This document shows positions 1-10,425 of a stretch of 10,465 nucleotides of DNA, piece after piece. The DNA is from an uncultured Clostridiaceae bacterium (GTDB lineage: Bacteria > Bacillota > Clostridia > Clostridiales > Oxobacteraceae). The notes beneath the pieces are model-generated. The model was not told the DNA's origin. It saw only the letters and a program-made list of their open reading frames with translations, and made no database searches. Position 1 is the stretch's first letter, and every line of letters begins with the position of its first letter. The stretch lies in contig CALCDS010000366.1 in assembly GCA_937900065.1 (NCBI GenBank), forward strand, positions 1 to 10,465, in the 5' to 3' direction. The translations under genes and the position numbers were made by a program.

Positions 1-440
1 AGAGCATCGAGCAGAGAAAGGCTACTATATATAATGTAGTAAATTCGATTGTAAAGTTCCAGCAGGATTTTTTTGATAAGGGATTAGACTATCTAAAGCC
101 TCTTACTTTAAAAGATGTTGCAAAAGTGGTAGGAGTCCATGAATCCACTGTGAGCAGGGCCATAAACGGCAAGTATGTTCAAACACCAAGGGGATTGTTT
201 CCTATAAAGTTCTTTTTTACCCGGGGAATAGATGTTTCCTCAGGCAATAACGTATCTTCGGAAAGCATAAAAAAAACGATTAAGGATATGGTGTCATCTG
301 AAGATGCATTAAAACCACTCTCAGACCAAAAGATAACCGACAAGCTGAATAAAAATGGAATAAACATATCAAGAAGGACGGTTGCAAAATACAGGGAAGA
401 GATGGGCATACAGCCTGCAAGCAAGAGAAAAAGGTTTTAA
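1..440 (+). CDS. rpoN: RNA polymerase sigma-54 factor RpoN/SigL, C-terminal part (5' end outside the window)
   Basis: The reading frame is open from base 3 to a TAA at 438-440, giving about 145 C-terminal residues; the start lies upstream of the window. Sigma-54 directs RNA polymerase to -24/-12 promoters that need an AAA+ activator. Visible parts are a helix-turn-helix stretch (LKDVAKVVGVHESTVSRAI, about bases 111-167), followed by GKYVQTPRG and FPIKFFFTRG, which are typical of the sigma-54 DNA-binding domain. Near the end is the RpoN box SRRTVAKYRE (bases 369-398), the family signature that reads the -24 element, then a basic tail. An internal ATG at 126 is not the start, because homology to the family continues upstream of it. 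The gene precedes the glycolytic promoter by about 50 bases. rpoN beside cggR is a gene order I recall from clostridia. Identification is secure. Confidence 0.96.
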   Translation, partial: SIEQRKATIYNVVNSIVKFQQDFFDKGLDYLKPLTLKDVAKVVGVHESTVSRAINGKYVQTPRGLFPIKFFFTRGIDVSSGNNVSSESIKKTIKDMVSSEDALKPLSDQKITDKLNKNGINISRRTVAKYREEMGIQPASKRKRF

Positions 441-465
441 ATAGAGCAAAGCAAAGAGCAAAAGC

Positions 466-481
466 AAGGACAGCCCTTTTT
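466..481 (+). terminator. Weak possible terminator after rpoN
   Basis: AAGG (466-469) can pair with CCTT (475-478) across a five-base loop, followed by a short T run to 481. Four base pairs is too few to be convincing. It is the only terminator-like signal between rpoN and the cggR promoter, so read-through from rpoN into cggR is possible. Confidence 0.2.
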
Positions 482-491
482 ATCTATTCTA

Positions 492-520
492 TTGAAAAGT
501 TTGTATCAAAATGTTAATAT
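492..520 (+). promoter_or_regulatory. Sigma-A promoter of the cggR-gap operon
   Basis: TTGAAA (492-497) is followed by a 17-base spacer and TAATAT (515-520). A TG one base before the -10 makes it an extended -10 promoter. Each hexamer matches consensus at most positions and the spacing is ideal. Transcription should begin near base 527, about 100 bases before cggR and just upstream of the probable CggR operator. It is the strongest promoter-like site in the window. Confidence 0.75.
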
Positions 521-549
521 TGTTAAGGGAATTTTTTTTGTGATATGAG

Positions 550-586
550 TGGGACAAAAAATATATATAGGGACAATGATAGTCCC
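550..586 (+). promoter_or_regulatory. Probable CggR operator (two GGGAC boxes, the second palindromic)
   Basis: GGGAC occurs at 551-555 and again at 570-574. The second copy is paired with GTCCC at 582-586, giving an inverted repeat with a seven-base centre. From memory, the Bacillus subtilis CggR operator is a tandem repeat of CGGGAC-N6-TGTC units placed between the promoter and cggR. Here the boxes recur at 19 bases, close to the roughly 20 of that pattern, although the first unit lacks a clear TGTC half. The site lies about 24 to 60 bases downstream of the predicted start of transcription, which fits a repressor that blocks elongating polymerase. Autorepression relieved by fructose-1,6-bisphosphate is inferred. 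Confidence 0.7.
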
Positions 587-604
587 AATATAAATTCATT
601 ATTT

Positions 605-677
605 GGGAGGCAAGATGGCTGAAGGATGTGAAGGGCTTGAAAGAAATATTGCAGTTACAGCAAAAGATTGTACCTGA
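605..677 (+). other. Strong ribosome binding site with out-of-frame 20-codon ORF overlapping the cggR start
   Basis: GGGAGG (605-610) stands four bases before ATG 615, the best-placed initiation signal in this region. The frame from that ATG encodes only 20 residues and stops at TGA 675-677, inside cggR but in another frame. Removing one base between 615 and 628 (for example G621) would join ATG 615 to the cggR frame, giving MAKDVKGLKEIL. It could therefore be a sequence error, a small natural frameshift, or a leader ORF that tunes cggR translation. I do not claim the 20-residue peptide is a real product. Confidence 0.4.
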
Positions 678-1669
678 ACTAATAGATTTACTGGAAAAAA
701 GATATACTATCCTGAGGACAATATACTTCAACTGCCCTATAGGAAGACGAACGCTTGCTTCTAAACTCAACATTGGAGAAAGGGTGGTAAGAACCGAAGT
801 CAACTTTCTTAAAAATCAGGGACTTGTCGAGATAGACTCTACGGGTATGTTTGTGACCCGTGAAGGAGAGAATATAATAGATGCTTTAAAAGATTTTATC
901 CATGAATTGAAGGGTCTGTCAAGTATAGAAAACTTGATCAGAAAAAAGCTTGACTTGGCAAAGGTGATTATCGTACCCGGCAATATTGATGAAGATCCCA
1001 CTATATTGAAAGAGGTAGGGAGAGTTGGCGCCCAGTATATCAAAAACCTCATTAAAGATAATCAGATAATAGCTGTAACTGGGGGCTCGTCAGTAGGAGA
1101 ACTGGTAAACAACATGCCTAAAATAAACGGCAAGAACAACATATTGGTTGTCCCAGCGAGAGGCGGAATGGGTAAGATTGTTGAAACCCAAGCCAATACA
1201 GTTGCTGCCAACCTTGCAGAAAAGCTGAATGCAAATTACAGACTTCTGTATGTCCCAGATGTCATGAGCAAAGAAACACTGGAAACCATTATAAATGAGC
1301 CCGGGATAAAAGATATAATAAGAAGCATACAAAAGACAGATCTGCTTATATATGGTATAGGAAGAGCAGATGAGATGTTCAAAAGAAGAGGCTTAAGCAG
1401 CGGCGAGATGGATGAGTTAAAAAACAAAGGAGCGGTCGCCGAGGCTTTCGGCTATTATTTTGACAAATATGGGAATGTTGTGGATAAGACATCGACCATA
1501 GGCGTGAAATTTGAAGATGTACAAAAGATTGATACTATTGTAGCCGTGGCAGGCGGCAAGTGCAAAGCTGAAGCCATAATCGCCACGAAAACCTATAATA
1601 AAAACAGCATAATCGTAACTGATGAAGGCGCAGCCAAGGAAATAGTAAGGCTCTTAAAATTGAGAGAGT

Positions 1670-1671
<2 letters not shown>
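628..1671 (+). CDS. cggR: Central glycolytic genes regulator CggR (SorC/DeoR-type repressor)
   Basis: CggR represses the lower glycolytic operon and in Bacillus is inactivated by fructose-1,6-bisphosphate. The 347-residue product is close to the usual 340. A winged helix-turn-helix lies at about residues 30-80 (PIGRRTLASKLNIGERVVR, then FLKNQGLVEID). A sugar-phosphate-binding SorC domain fills the rest, with TGGSS (151-155), ARGG (177-180), QANT (188-191), AFGYYFD (273-279), AGGKCKAEAI (308-317) and TDEGAA (331-336). The start is uncertain. GTG 628 is given here. TTG 637 would give an N-terminus (MKEILQLQQKIVPEL) that aligns without gaps to the B. subtilis protein as I recall it. The best ribosome binding site, GGGAGG at 605-610, serves an out-of-frame ATG at 615. 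The gene sits directly before gap, as in Bacillus. Function is confident; the exact start is not. Confidence 0.93.
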
Positions 1672-2808
<1,137 letters not shown>

Positions 2809-2810
2809 TA

Positions 2811-2826
2811 GGAAGGATATCCTTCC
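2811..2826. repeat. Perfect 16-base palindrome just after gap
   Basis: GGAAGGATATCCTTCC is fully self-complementary and begins two bases after the gap stop codon. In RNA it would form a six-pair stem with a four-base loop. It stands seven bases before a much longer hairpin, so the gap 3' end carries two stems in tandem. It could instead be a protein-binding palindrome. Confidence 0.6.
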
Positions 2827-2832
2827 AATGAG

Positions 2833-2873
2833 TACCCTGCACCCATATAATATCATTATATGGGTGCAGGGTA
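2833..2873 (+). terminator. Long perfect hairpin between gap and pgk (partial terminator or mRNA stabiliser)
   Basis: The arm 2833-2851 pairs with 2855-2873 over all 19 positions, leaving a three-base loop. Only TTT follows (2874-2876) before an A-rich stretch, so the usual long U tract is missing. Such a stem may stop a share of transcripts or protect the 3' end of a gap message. Either would raise gap above pgk and the genes after it. It cannot be told from sequence which applies. Confidence 0.6.
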
Positions 2874-2913
2874 TTTGAAAAAATCGGTACTTTCATATAG
2901 TTTATGCTTTGAG

Positions 2914-2942
2914 TTGATGAAAAACAGGCGTGATTATATAGA
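2914..2942 (+). promoter_or_regulatory. Weak candidate promoter before pgk
   Basis: TTGATG (2914-2919), a 17-base spacer and TATAGA (2937-2942) resemble a sigma-A promoter, four of six matches in each hexamer. It would start transcription near 2949, almost on top of the pgk ribosome binding site (AAGGAG, 2951-2956), leaving a very short leader. Low confidence; pgk may depend wholly on read-through past the hairpins. Confidence 0.25.
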
Positions 2943-2963
2943 ATTTGTGAAAGGAGATTTGCC

Positions 2964-4157
2964 ATGAATAAGAAGACTATAGAGGATGTTGAAGTCCGCG
3001 GCAAAAAAGTCTTGGTAAGGTGTGATTTTAATGTTCCACAGGATAGCGAGGGAAATATAACTGATGACACCAGAATAAGAGGAGCACTTCCTACCATAAA
3101 GTATCTTATGGCTAATGGTGCGAAAGTAATACTTATGTCCCATCTCGGCAGACCTAAGGGCGTTGGATATGAAAAGAAATATTCTCTAAAACCGGTTGCA
3201 GATAGACTATCCCAATTGTTAAATTCCAATGTATATTTTGCGGAAGACGGGGATGTTGTAGGAGAAAACGCCAAGAAAATTTCTGCGGGGCTTAAAGATG
3301 GAGAAGTTATGCTCCTTGAGAATTTAAGATTTGTAAAAGGTGAGACCAAAAATGACAAAGAGTTTGCCAAAAAGTTGGCCTCTCTTGGAGAGTTATATGT
3401 AAATGATGCATTTGGCACGGCCCATAGGGCTCATGCTTCTACCGCAGGGGTTGCAGAGTATCTTCCGGCTGTTGCAGGGTATCTGATTGAAAAAGAAATC
3501 TCAGTTATGGGCAAGGCATTGAATAATCCCGACAGGCCATTGATCGCAATACTTGGAGGGGCAAAAGTTTCGGATAAGATAGGCGTGATAAATAATCTTC
3601 TTGAAAAGGTAGATAAACTTATAATTGGCGGAGGAATGGCATATACTTTTGTCAAGGCGATGGGTATGGAAGTAGGCAAATCGCTTTTAGAAGCGGATAA
3701 AATAGATTATGCCAAGGAAATGATTGAAAAGGCCAAAAGTAAAGGCGTAAAGCTGCTTCTTCCGGTAGATACCGTTGTTGCCAAGGAATTCAAAGCAGAT
3801 GCCGAGCATAGTGTAGTTGATATAAACAGCATTCCTGCTGATGCAATGGGCCTTGACATAGGACCTAAGACGATTGAACTATTTGAAAAAGAATTAAAGG
3901 GAGCTAAAACCGTTATATGGAACGGGCCTATGGGAGTGTTTGAAATGCCTGCATTTGCAGTAGGCACAAGAGCAATTGCCAAAGCGCTTAGTGAAATAGA
4001 CGGTACCACAATAATAGGCGGAGGAGATTCAGCATCAGCCGTAAAACAGCTTGGATATGCAGATAAAATGACCCATATATCCACCGGCGGCGGCGCATCA
4101 CTCGAATTTCTCGAAGGGCGTGAACTTCCGGGAATAGCAGCATTGAACGATAAATAA
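2964..4157 (+). CDS. pgk: Phosphoglycerate kinase
   Basis: Pgk transfers phosphate from 1,3-bisphosphoglycerate to ADP, the first ATP-yielding step of lower glycolysis, in the cytoplasm. The product is 397 residues, the normal bacterial length. The N-terminal substrate-binding domain shows RCDFNVP (19-25) and SHLGRP (59-64). The middle carries [12 protein letters not shown] and GGGMAYTF, and the nucleotide-binding C-terminal domain ends with GGGDSASA (352-359) and [13 protein letters not shown]. The start is ATG 2964 with AAGGAG eight bases upstream. It lies 155 bases after gap, across two hairpins, and only 19 bases before tpiA, so pgk-tpiA-gpmI look cotranscribed. No key residue appears missing. 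Confidence 0.98.
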   Translation: MNKKTIEDVEVRGKKVLVRCDFNVPQDSEGNITDDTRIRGALPTIKYLMANGAKVILMSHLGRPKGVGYEKKYSLKPVADRLSQLLNSNVYFAEDGDVVGENAKKISAGLKDGEVMLLENLRFVKGETKNDKEFAKKLASLGELYVNDAFGTAHRAHASTAGVAEYLPAVAGYLIEKEISVMGKALNNPDRPLIAILGGAKVSDKIGVINNLLEKVDKLIIGGGMAYTFVKAMGMEVGKSLLEADKIDYAKEMIEKAKSKGVKLLLPVDTVVAKEFKADAEHSVVDINSIPADAMGLDIGPKTIELFEKELKGAKTVIWNGPMGVFEMPAFAVGTRAIAKALSEIDGTTIIGGGDSASAVKQLGYADKMTHISTGGGASLEFLEGRELPGIAALNDK

Positions 4158-4176
4158 GTATTTGGGGGGAGATATC

Positions 4177-4923
4177 ATGAGAAAACCTATTATAGCCGGC
4201 AACTGGAAGATGCATAAAACAGTCGATGAAGCGATAGAGTTGATTAACGGGCTTAAGGATAAGGTGGGGGATGCAAAGTGCGAGGTAGTCGTATGTCCTC
4301 CGTTTGTAAGCCTTCAGGCTGTTATAGAAGCTGCTAAGGGCACAAACATAGAAGTTGGAGCCCAGAATATGCACTTTGAAGATGAAGGAGCATTTACAGG
4401 CGAGATATCACCTAAGATGCTTAAATCGCTTGGAGTCAAATATGTAATAATCGGCCATTCTGAAAGAAGGCAGTATTTTGCCGAGACTGATGAAACCGTT
4501 AACAAAAAGGTACATACTGCATTCAGATATGGACTGCTTCCGATAATATGCGTTGGAGAGACATTAGAGGAAAGAGAAGCAGGCAGAGCATTCGATAAGA
4601 TAGGCGGCCAGATTAAAAAGGGTCTGGATGGTCTTTCAGCTGAACAGGTTTCAGCACTTGTGATAGCATATGAGCCCATATGGGCAATAGGAACCGGCAA
4701 GACAGCCACATCAAAGGATGCAAATGACGTTATAAAATTCATAAGAAAGACTGTAGCCGGGATGTATGGAAATGGACCTGCAGATAAGGTGAGGATACAG
4801 TATGGAGGAAGCGTAAAGCCTTCCACTATAAAAGAGCAGATGAGTCAGAGCGATATAGATGGAGCTCTAGTCGGTGGAGCAAGTCTTAAGGCGGATGATT
4901 TTGCTGCAATAGTAAACTTCTAA
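4177..4923 (+). CDS. tpiA: Triosephosphate isomerase
   Basis: TpiA interconverts dihydroxyacetone phosphate and glyceraldehyde-3-phosphate, letting both halves of fructose bisphosphate enter the lower pathway. The 248-residue product fits the family's 248-255. The active site is complete: Asn9 and Lys11 in AGNWKM, His94 in IIGHSERR and Glu166 in [11 protein letters not shown]. The flexible loop follows at about 167-177, and the phosphate-binding motifs YGGSVKP and LVGGASL come near the end. I chose ATG 4177, which gives the standard [12 protein letters not shown] start behind a GGGGGGAGA ribosome binding site (4164-4172). A TTG at 4162 lies before that site and would add five residues. Nineteen bases separate it from pgk and 15 from gpmI, as expected of one operon. 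Confidence 0.98.
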   Translation: MRKPIIAGNWKMHKTVDEAIELINGLKDKVGDAKCEVVVCPPFVSLQAVIEAAKGTNIEVGAQNMHFEDEGAFTGEISPKMLKSLGVKYVIIGHSERRQYFAETDETVNKKVHTAFRYGLLPIICVGETLEEREAGRAFDKIGGQIKKGLDGLSAEQVSALVIAYEPIWAIGTGKTATSKDANDVIKFIRKTVAGMYGNGPADKVRIQYGGSVKPSTIKEQMSQSDIDGALVGGASLKADDFAAIVNF

Positions 4924-4938
4924 CGAGAGGGGACCTGC

Positions 4939-6468
4939 ATGGATAAAAAAACATACATGCTCATGATTCTTGATGGTTTTGGGATAAAGGACAGTAAAGA
5001 GGGAAATGCGGAGGTAAGTGCTAAAACTCCTAATCTTGATAGGTTTCTTACAAATTATCCTCACACGACCATCAGTGCAAGTGGCTTGAACGTAGGCCTT
5101 CCGGGAAACCAGATGGGCAATTCGGAAGTCGGGCATATGAACATGGGCGCTGGAAGAATAATATATCAGGACTTTACGAAGATAAATAATGAAATTGAAA
5201 CAGGAAACTTTTTTAAAAACAAATGTTTCATAGATGCTTGCGATAATGCTAAAAAACAAGGTTCCAAACTCCATCTTATGGGGCTTCTGTCAAGCGGCGG
5301 GGTACACAGTCATATAAATCATCTGAAAGCCTTATTAAAGCTTGCAAAGGATAAGGGTTTAAAAGAGGTTTATTTGCATTGCTTTTTAGACGGAAGGGAT
5401 GTACCTCCTGACTCCGGGATAGGCTATGTCAAAGAAATTGAAAAATACATGGCTGAAATAGGGTTAGGCAAGATAGCCACCATTGCAGGACGTTATTATG
5501 GAATGGACAGGGACAAAAGATGGGAGAGAGTAAATCTTGCATACAATGCAATTGTAAGAGGCGAGGGTGAAATAGCATCTTCAGCTGAAGAAGCCGTGGA
5601 AACCTCTTATGCAAACAACAAGACAGATGAATTTGTGCTCCCTACGGTGATTATGAGAAACGGCAAGCCAACGGCAACGATATCTGAAAATGATTCGGTG
5701 ATATTTTTCAACTTTAGGCCTGACAGGGCGAGGGAGATAACAAGATCCATAGTCGATGTTGATTTTTCAGGGTTTAAGAGAAAATACTTCAAAACATTTT
5801 TCGTATGCATGACTCAGTATGACAATACCATAGAAAATGTTGAAGTGGCATACCTGCCTGAAACATATAAGAGTACGCTAGGCGAATATCTAAGCAAAAA
5901 AGGCTTAAAACAGCTAAGAGCCGCTGAAACCGAAAAATATGCACATGTAACATTCTTCTTCAACGGCGGGGTTGAGGCCCCAAATCCAGGAGAAGATAGG
6001 CTTCTCATACCTTCTCCGAAAGTACCTACCTATGATATGAAACCTGAGATGAGTGCATATGAGCTTACAGATGCAGTGATTCAAAGGATAAGAGAGCAAA
6101 AGTATGATGTCATCATACTGAATTTCGCAAATCCGGACATGGTAGGCCATACAGGAGTGTTTGAAGCTGCCGTGAAAGCTGTTGAAGCTGTTGATGAATG
6201 CGCCGGGAAAATCATAGATGAAATTTTAAAGCATAATGGCTCGGTGATTCTTACGGCAGATCATGGAAATGTGGAGGATATGATTGATTCAAGAGGTGGC
6301 CCGCAAACGGCCCATACTTCAAATCCTGTGCCTTTTGCAGTAATAGGGCAGGGCAATGTCAAGCTCCGCGAGGGCGGGAGGCTGGCAGATGTGGCTCCGA
6401 CGCTTTTGAAGATGATGAACCTTCCAAAACCTCCTGAAATGACCGGTAAGAGCATTATAGTAGACTGA
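4939..6468 (+). CDS. gpmI: 2,3-bisphosphoglycerate-independent phosphoglycerate mutase
   Basis: GpmI converts 3-phosphoglycerate to 2-phosphoglycerate through a phosphoserine intermediate. It is a cytoplasmic Mn-dependent member of the alkaline phosphatase superfamily. The product is 509 residues, near the usual 510. The nucleophile is Ser62 in QMGNSEVGH. Metal ligands are in place: Asp12 in LDGFG, Asp400 and His404 in NPDMVGH, Asp441 and His442 in TADHGN, and His459 in AHTSNP. Substrate-binding His123, Arg153-Asp154, Arg185, Arg191, Arg260, Arg263 and Lys333 are also present. The start is ATG 4939, behind GAGAGGGG at 4925-4932 and 15 bases after tpiA. The metal requirement of this family has been linked to pH-sensitive activity in sporulating Firmicutes; that is family knowledge, not something seen here. 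Confidence 0.98.
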   Translation: MDKKTYMLMILDGFGIKDSKEGNAEVSAKTPNLDRFLTNYPHTTISASGLNVGLPGNQMGNSEVGHMNMGAGRIIYQDFTKINNEIETGNFFKNKCFIDACDNAKKQGSKLHLMGLLSSGGVHSHINHLKALLKLAKDKGLKEVYLHCFLDGRDVPPDSGIGYVKEIEKYMAEIGLGKIATIAGRYYGMDRDKRWERVNLAYNAIVRGEGEIASSAEEAVETSYANNKTDEFVLPTVIMRNGKPTATISENDSVIFFNFRPDRAREITRSIVDVDFSGFKRKYFKTFFVCMTQYDNTIENVEVAYLPETYKSTLGEYLSKKGLKQLRAAETEKYAHVTFFFNGGVEAPNPGEDRLLIPSPKVPTYDMKPEMSAYELTDAVIQRIREQKYDVIILNFANPDMVGHTGVFEAAVKAVEAVDECAGKIIDEILKHNGSVILTADHGNVEDMIDSRGGPQTAHTSNPVPFAVIGQGNVKLREGGRLADVAPTLLKMMNLPKPPEMTGKSIIVD

Positions 6469-7900
<1,432 letters not shown>

Positions 7901-7915
7901 TATGCTTATGTATAA

Positions 7916-7977
7916 AATATCATCAACACATGTATGGAGCATATGCTCCATACATGTGTTGTAAACAGTTTGATATT
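7916..7977 (+). terminator. Perfect 38-base palindrome after eno, within a larger inverted repeat
   Basis: Bases 7924-7961 are perfectly self-complementary about 7942/7943, so RNA could form a stem of up to 19 pairs (about 17 with a four-base loop). An outer pair, AATATCA (7916-7922) with TGATATT (7971-7977), could extend it past a bulge. There is no U tract directly after the stem. It is probably the 3' end signal of the glycolytic transcript, working in either direction, but a double-stranded protein-binding site is also possible. Confidence 0.55.
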
Positions 7978-8004
7978 GTCTTTTGTGACCTGCCGTGATA
8001 AAAT
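7976..8004 (+). promoter_or_regulatory. Candidate extended -10 promoter for secG
   Basis: TTGTCT (7976-7981), a 17-base spacer and TAAAAT (7999-8004), with TG one base before the -10, resemble a sigma-A promoter. Transcription would begin near 8011, about 38 bases before secG. The -35 overlaps the last bases of the outer inverted repeat after eno. secG and hppA would then form their own unit. Confidence 0.5.
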
Positions 8005-8048
8005 TATTCTTATGGTATAGATACACATTGATGCATGGAGGTGTACGA

Positions 8049-8285
8049 ATGTTAACAGCAGTTATAGTTCTTCACATTATTGTTTGTATAGCACTTATTC
8101 TTGTAATACTGCTCCAGTCGAGCAAAGTTGAGGGCTTAACCGGTATAGTCCAGGGTGGAGCCGAGACGTTCTTTGGCAAAAATAAAGGGCGCAGTTATGA
8201 GGGCAAGCTTGCCAGACTTACTACTATATGCATGATAGTTTTTATAATAACATCGATCGCAATAGGAATACTCAGCAATAAATAA
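8049..8285 (+). CDS. secG: Preprotein translocase subunit SecG
   Basis: SecG is the small non-essential subunit of the SecYEG channel in the cytoplasmic membrane and improves SecA-driven export. The 78-residue product has the family pattern of two membrane helices (about residues 3-22 and 56-75) joined by a polar loop. The diagnostic stretch is LLQSSKVEGLTGIVQGG (21-37) followed by AETFFGKNKG. I chose ATG 8049 because GGAGGTG (8037-8043) lies five bases before it and the first helix then starts at once, as in other SecG proteins. A GTG at 7995 would add 18 residues and would lie upstream of both that ribosome binding site and the likely transcription start. secG after eno is a common Firmicute order; hppA begins 66 bases later. 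Confidence 0.95.
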   Translation: MLTAVIVLHIIVCIALILVILLQSSKVEGLTGIVQGGAETFFGKNKGRSYEGKLARLTTICMIVFIITSIAIGILSNK

Positions 8286-8351
8286 TGCATTAATAGAGAC
8301 CACTCTGGTTATACTTGAGTTATCATTCAATATAATCTAGGGAGGTTAAAA

Positions 8352-10382
8352 ATGAATATGGGTCTTCTAGTCCTTGCACCGATTGCAGGTATAATAGGTT
8401 TGTTATATGCTGCATATCTTGCACTAATGGTGAATAAGGCGGATGCGGGCAACGAAACCATGAAGAGGATTTCAGGTTATATATACGAGGGAGCCATGGC
8501 TTTTTTGGCAAGGGAGTACAAAAGTCTTGCTGTATTTATAATTTCTGTATCCATCGTGATTTGTCTTCTGTTAAATTTTGAAACTGCTGCTGCATTTATA
8601 GTAGGTGCTTTGTTTTCCATATTAGCTGGATTTTTTGGGATGAAGACAGCAACGAGAGCTAATGTAAGATGTGCTAATGCTGCTGTGACGGGGCAAAACA
8701 AAGCACTTTCAATCGCTTTTTCGGGAGGCTGTGTGACCGGCATGTCGGTTGCTGGATTAGGACTTATCGGAGTGGGGCTGTTCTATATTATTTTCAATGA
8801 TCCGGATATCATTACCGGATTCAGTTTTGGAGCAAGCTCCATTGCTTTATTTGCGCGTGTCGGAGGCGGCATATATACCAAGGCGGCTGATATCGGAGCT
8901 GATTTGGTAGGCAAAGTGGAAGAAGGCATACCTGAAGATGATCCGAGAAACCCCGCAGTTATTGCAGATAATGTGGGAGACAATGTCGGGGACGTTGCAG
9001 GCATGGGTGCTGATTTATTTGAATCTTATTGCGGCTCAATAGTTTCAGCAATGATACTGGGTACGATAGTCTATAAAAATGGAGAAGGTGTGCTTTATAC
9101 ACTTCTTTTATCGGCTTCAGGCATGATATCATCGATAATAGGTTCACTTTTTGTAAAGGGCAATGAAAAATCAAATCCTCAAAAATCACTTAAGAATGGA
9201 ACATATGTAAGCAGTATACTTGTTTTGATAATGGGAGCTTTGTTGAGTTACATCATATTTAAAGGTTCCCTTAGGCCCTTCTGTGCAGTATCCTCAGGAC
9301 TGATTGTTGTCATGCTCATCGGACAAATAACCGAAATATACACTTCTTCAGATTATAAACATGTCAAGAAAATAGCAAAACAGTCTGAAACCGGGGCTGC
9401 CACGACCATAATAAGCGGCTTAGCCGTAGGCATGTATTCAACCGTATTGCCTATGATATTGATAGCATTGGCCGTGCTTATAGCCTTTTATATGACAGGC
9501 GGCACGGGCAGCGGTGAGGTAAGCAAGGGATTATACGGTATAGCGCTGTCTGCTGTCGGCATGCTCTCTACGACCGGGCTTGTGGTATCGGTTGACGCAT
9601 ACGGCCCGATTGCCGATAATGCGGGCGGAATTGCCGAAATGGCAGGGCTTCCGGAGTCGGTAAGGAAAACTACAGATAAATTAGATTCTGTCGGAAATAC
9701 CACGGCAGCCATTGCAAAAGGTTTTGCCATATCGTCGGCCGCTTTGACCGCACTTGCATTGTTTGCATCATACTCTGAAGCTGCGCAGATAAAATCTATT
9801 GATTTGCTTTCCCCATTGGTTTTAATCGGATTTCTTATAGGCGGTATGATTCCGTATCTTTTCGCTTCAATTGCATTGGAAGCTGTGGGAAAGGCTGCAC
9901 ATCAGATGATAGAAGAAGTAAGAAGACAGTTTAGGGATATAAAAGGCATTATGGAAGGCAGTGCAAAGCCGGATTATAAGAGATGCGTCGATATATCGAC
10001 GGCAGCTGCGTTAAAGGAAATGGTCCTCCCGGGAGTGCTGTCGGTTGCTATTCCCATTATAATCGGCCTGGTATTTGGAACGTCGGCTCTTGGAGGCATG
10101 ATTGCAGGCTCGCTTGTGACAGGGGTCTTGGTCGCCATCCAGATGGCTAACTCGGGCGGAGCATGGGATAATGCAAAAAAGTATATAGAAGCCGGAGCGC
10201 ATGGAGGAAAAGGGAGTTTGGCTCACTCGGCGGCAGTCATAGGTGATACCGTAGGAGACCCCTTCAAGGATACTGCAGGACCGTCGATGAACATATTGAT
10301 AAAGCTTATGACGATAGTATCGCTTGTATTTGCACCCATTTTTGTAAAATATGGAGGACTTATAGAAAGATTATTGAAATAG
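8352..10382 (+). CDS. hppA: Membrane-bound ion-translocating pyrophosphatase (V-type PPase), predicted K+-dependent
   Basis: This integral membrane enzyme hydrolyses pyrophosphate and uses the energy to pump H+ or Na+ out of the cytoplasm. The 676-residue product is mostly hydrophobic, matching the family's 660-770 residues and about 16 helices. The catalytic PPi-Mg motifs are present: [11 protein letters not shown] (180-190), DNVGDNVGD (206-214) and, near the end, [10 protein letters not shown] (631-640). GNTTAA (448-453) has Ala452 where K+-independent enzymes have Lys, so K+ dependence is predicted. Glu224 in LFESY occupies the helix-6 position typical of Na+-pumping enzymes. Some clostridial H+ pumps share it, so the ion is not settled. 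The start is ATG 8352, six bases after GGGAGG (8340-8345). A TATAAT at 8331-8336 is too close to serve as its promoter, so secG-hppA cotranscription is likely. Confidence 0.97.
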   Translation: MNMGLLVLAPIAGIIGLLYAAYLALMVNKADAGNETMKRISGYIYEGAMAFLAREYKSLAVFIISVSIVICLLLNFETAAAFIVGALFSILAGFFGMKTATRANVRCANAAVTGQNKALSIAFSGGCVTGMSVAGLGLIGVGLFYIIFNDPDIITGFSFGASSIALFARVGGGIYTKAADIGADLVGKVEEGIPEDDPRNPAVIADNVGDNVGDVAGMGADLFESYCGSIVSAMILGTIVYKNGEGVLYTLLLSASGMISSIIGSLFVKGNEKSNPQKSLKNGTYVSSILVLIMGALLSYIIFKGSLRPFCAVSSGLIVVMLIGQITEIYTSSDYKHVKKIAKQSETGAATTIISGLAVGMYSTVLPMILIALAVLIAFYMTGGTGSGEVSKGLYGIALSAVGMLSTTGLVVSVDAYGPIADNAGGIAEMAGLPESVRKTTDKLDSVGNTTAAIAKGFAISSAALTALALFASYSEAAQIKSIDLLSPLVLIGFLIGGMIPYLFASIALEAVGKAAHQMIEEVRRQFRDIKGIMEGSAKPDYKRCVDISTAAALKEMVLPGVLSVAIPIIIGLVFGTSALGGMIAGSLVTGVLVAIQMANSGGAWDNAKKYIEAGAHGGKGSLAHSAAVIGDTVGDPFKDTAGPSMNILIKLMTIVSLVFAPIFVKYGGLIERLLK

Positions 10383-10387
10383 CTTAA

Positions 10388-10425
10388 AATAAACCCTGCC
10401 GTAGTTTAAATCGGCAGGGTTTATT
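10388..10425. terminator. Strong hairpin terminator after hppA, possibly bidirectional
   Basis: Bases 10388-10401 pair perfectly with 10412-10425, 14 pairs around a ten-base loop. The arms run from A-rich outer ends to a GC-rich core (CCCTGCCG), so each strand reads GC stem then GGGTTTATT. It begins five bases after the hppA stop. The symmetrical build suits termination of converging transcripts. No gene can be called in the remaining 40 bases of the window. Confidence 0.75.

Noticed and set aside
4314..4826. Minus-strand ORF (170 codons) opposite tpiA
   Set aside because: It falls wholly within tpiA, has a low-complexity Ser/Pro-rich product and no ribosome binding site of note; shadow ORF.
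4929..4935. GGGACC before gpmI as a second CggR box
   Set aside because: It is part of the gpmI ribosome binding region, has no partner box, and one pentamer is expected by chance.
7995..8048. GTG start that would lengthen SecG by 18 residues
   Set aside because: ATG 8049 has a strong GGAGGTG site and gives a standard SecG N-terminus; the GTG overlaps the candidate -10 region.
8315..8336. TTGAGT and a perfect TATAAT before hppA
   Set aside because: The spacing is 10 bases instead of about 17, and the start of transcription would fall on the hppA ribosome binding site.
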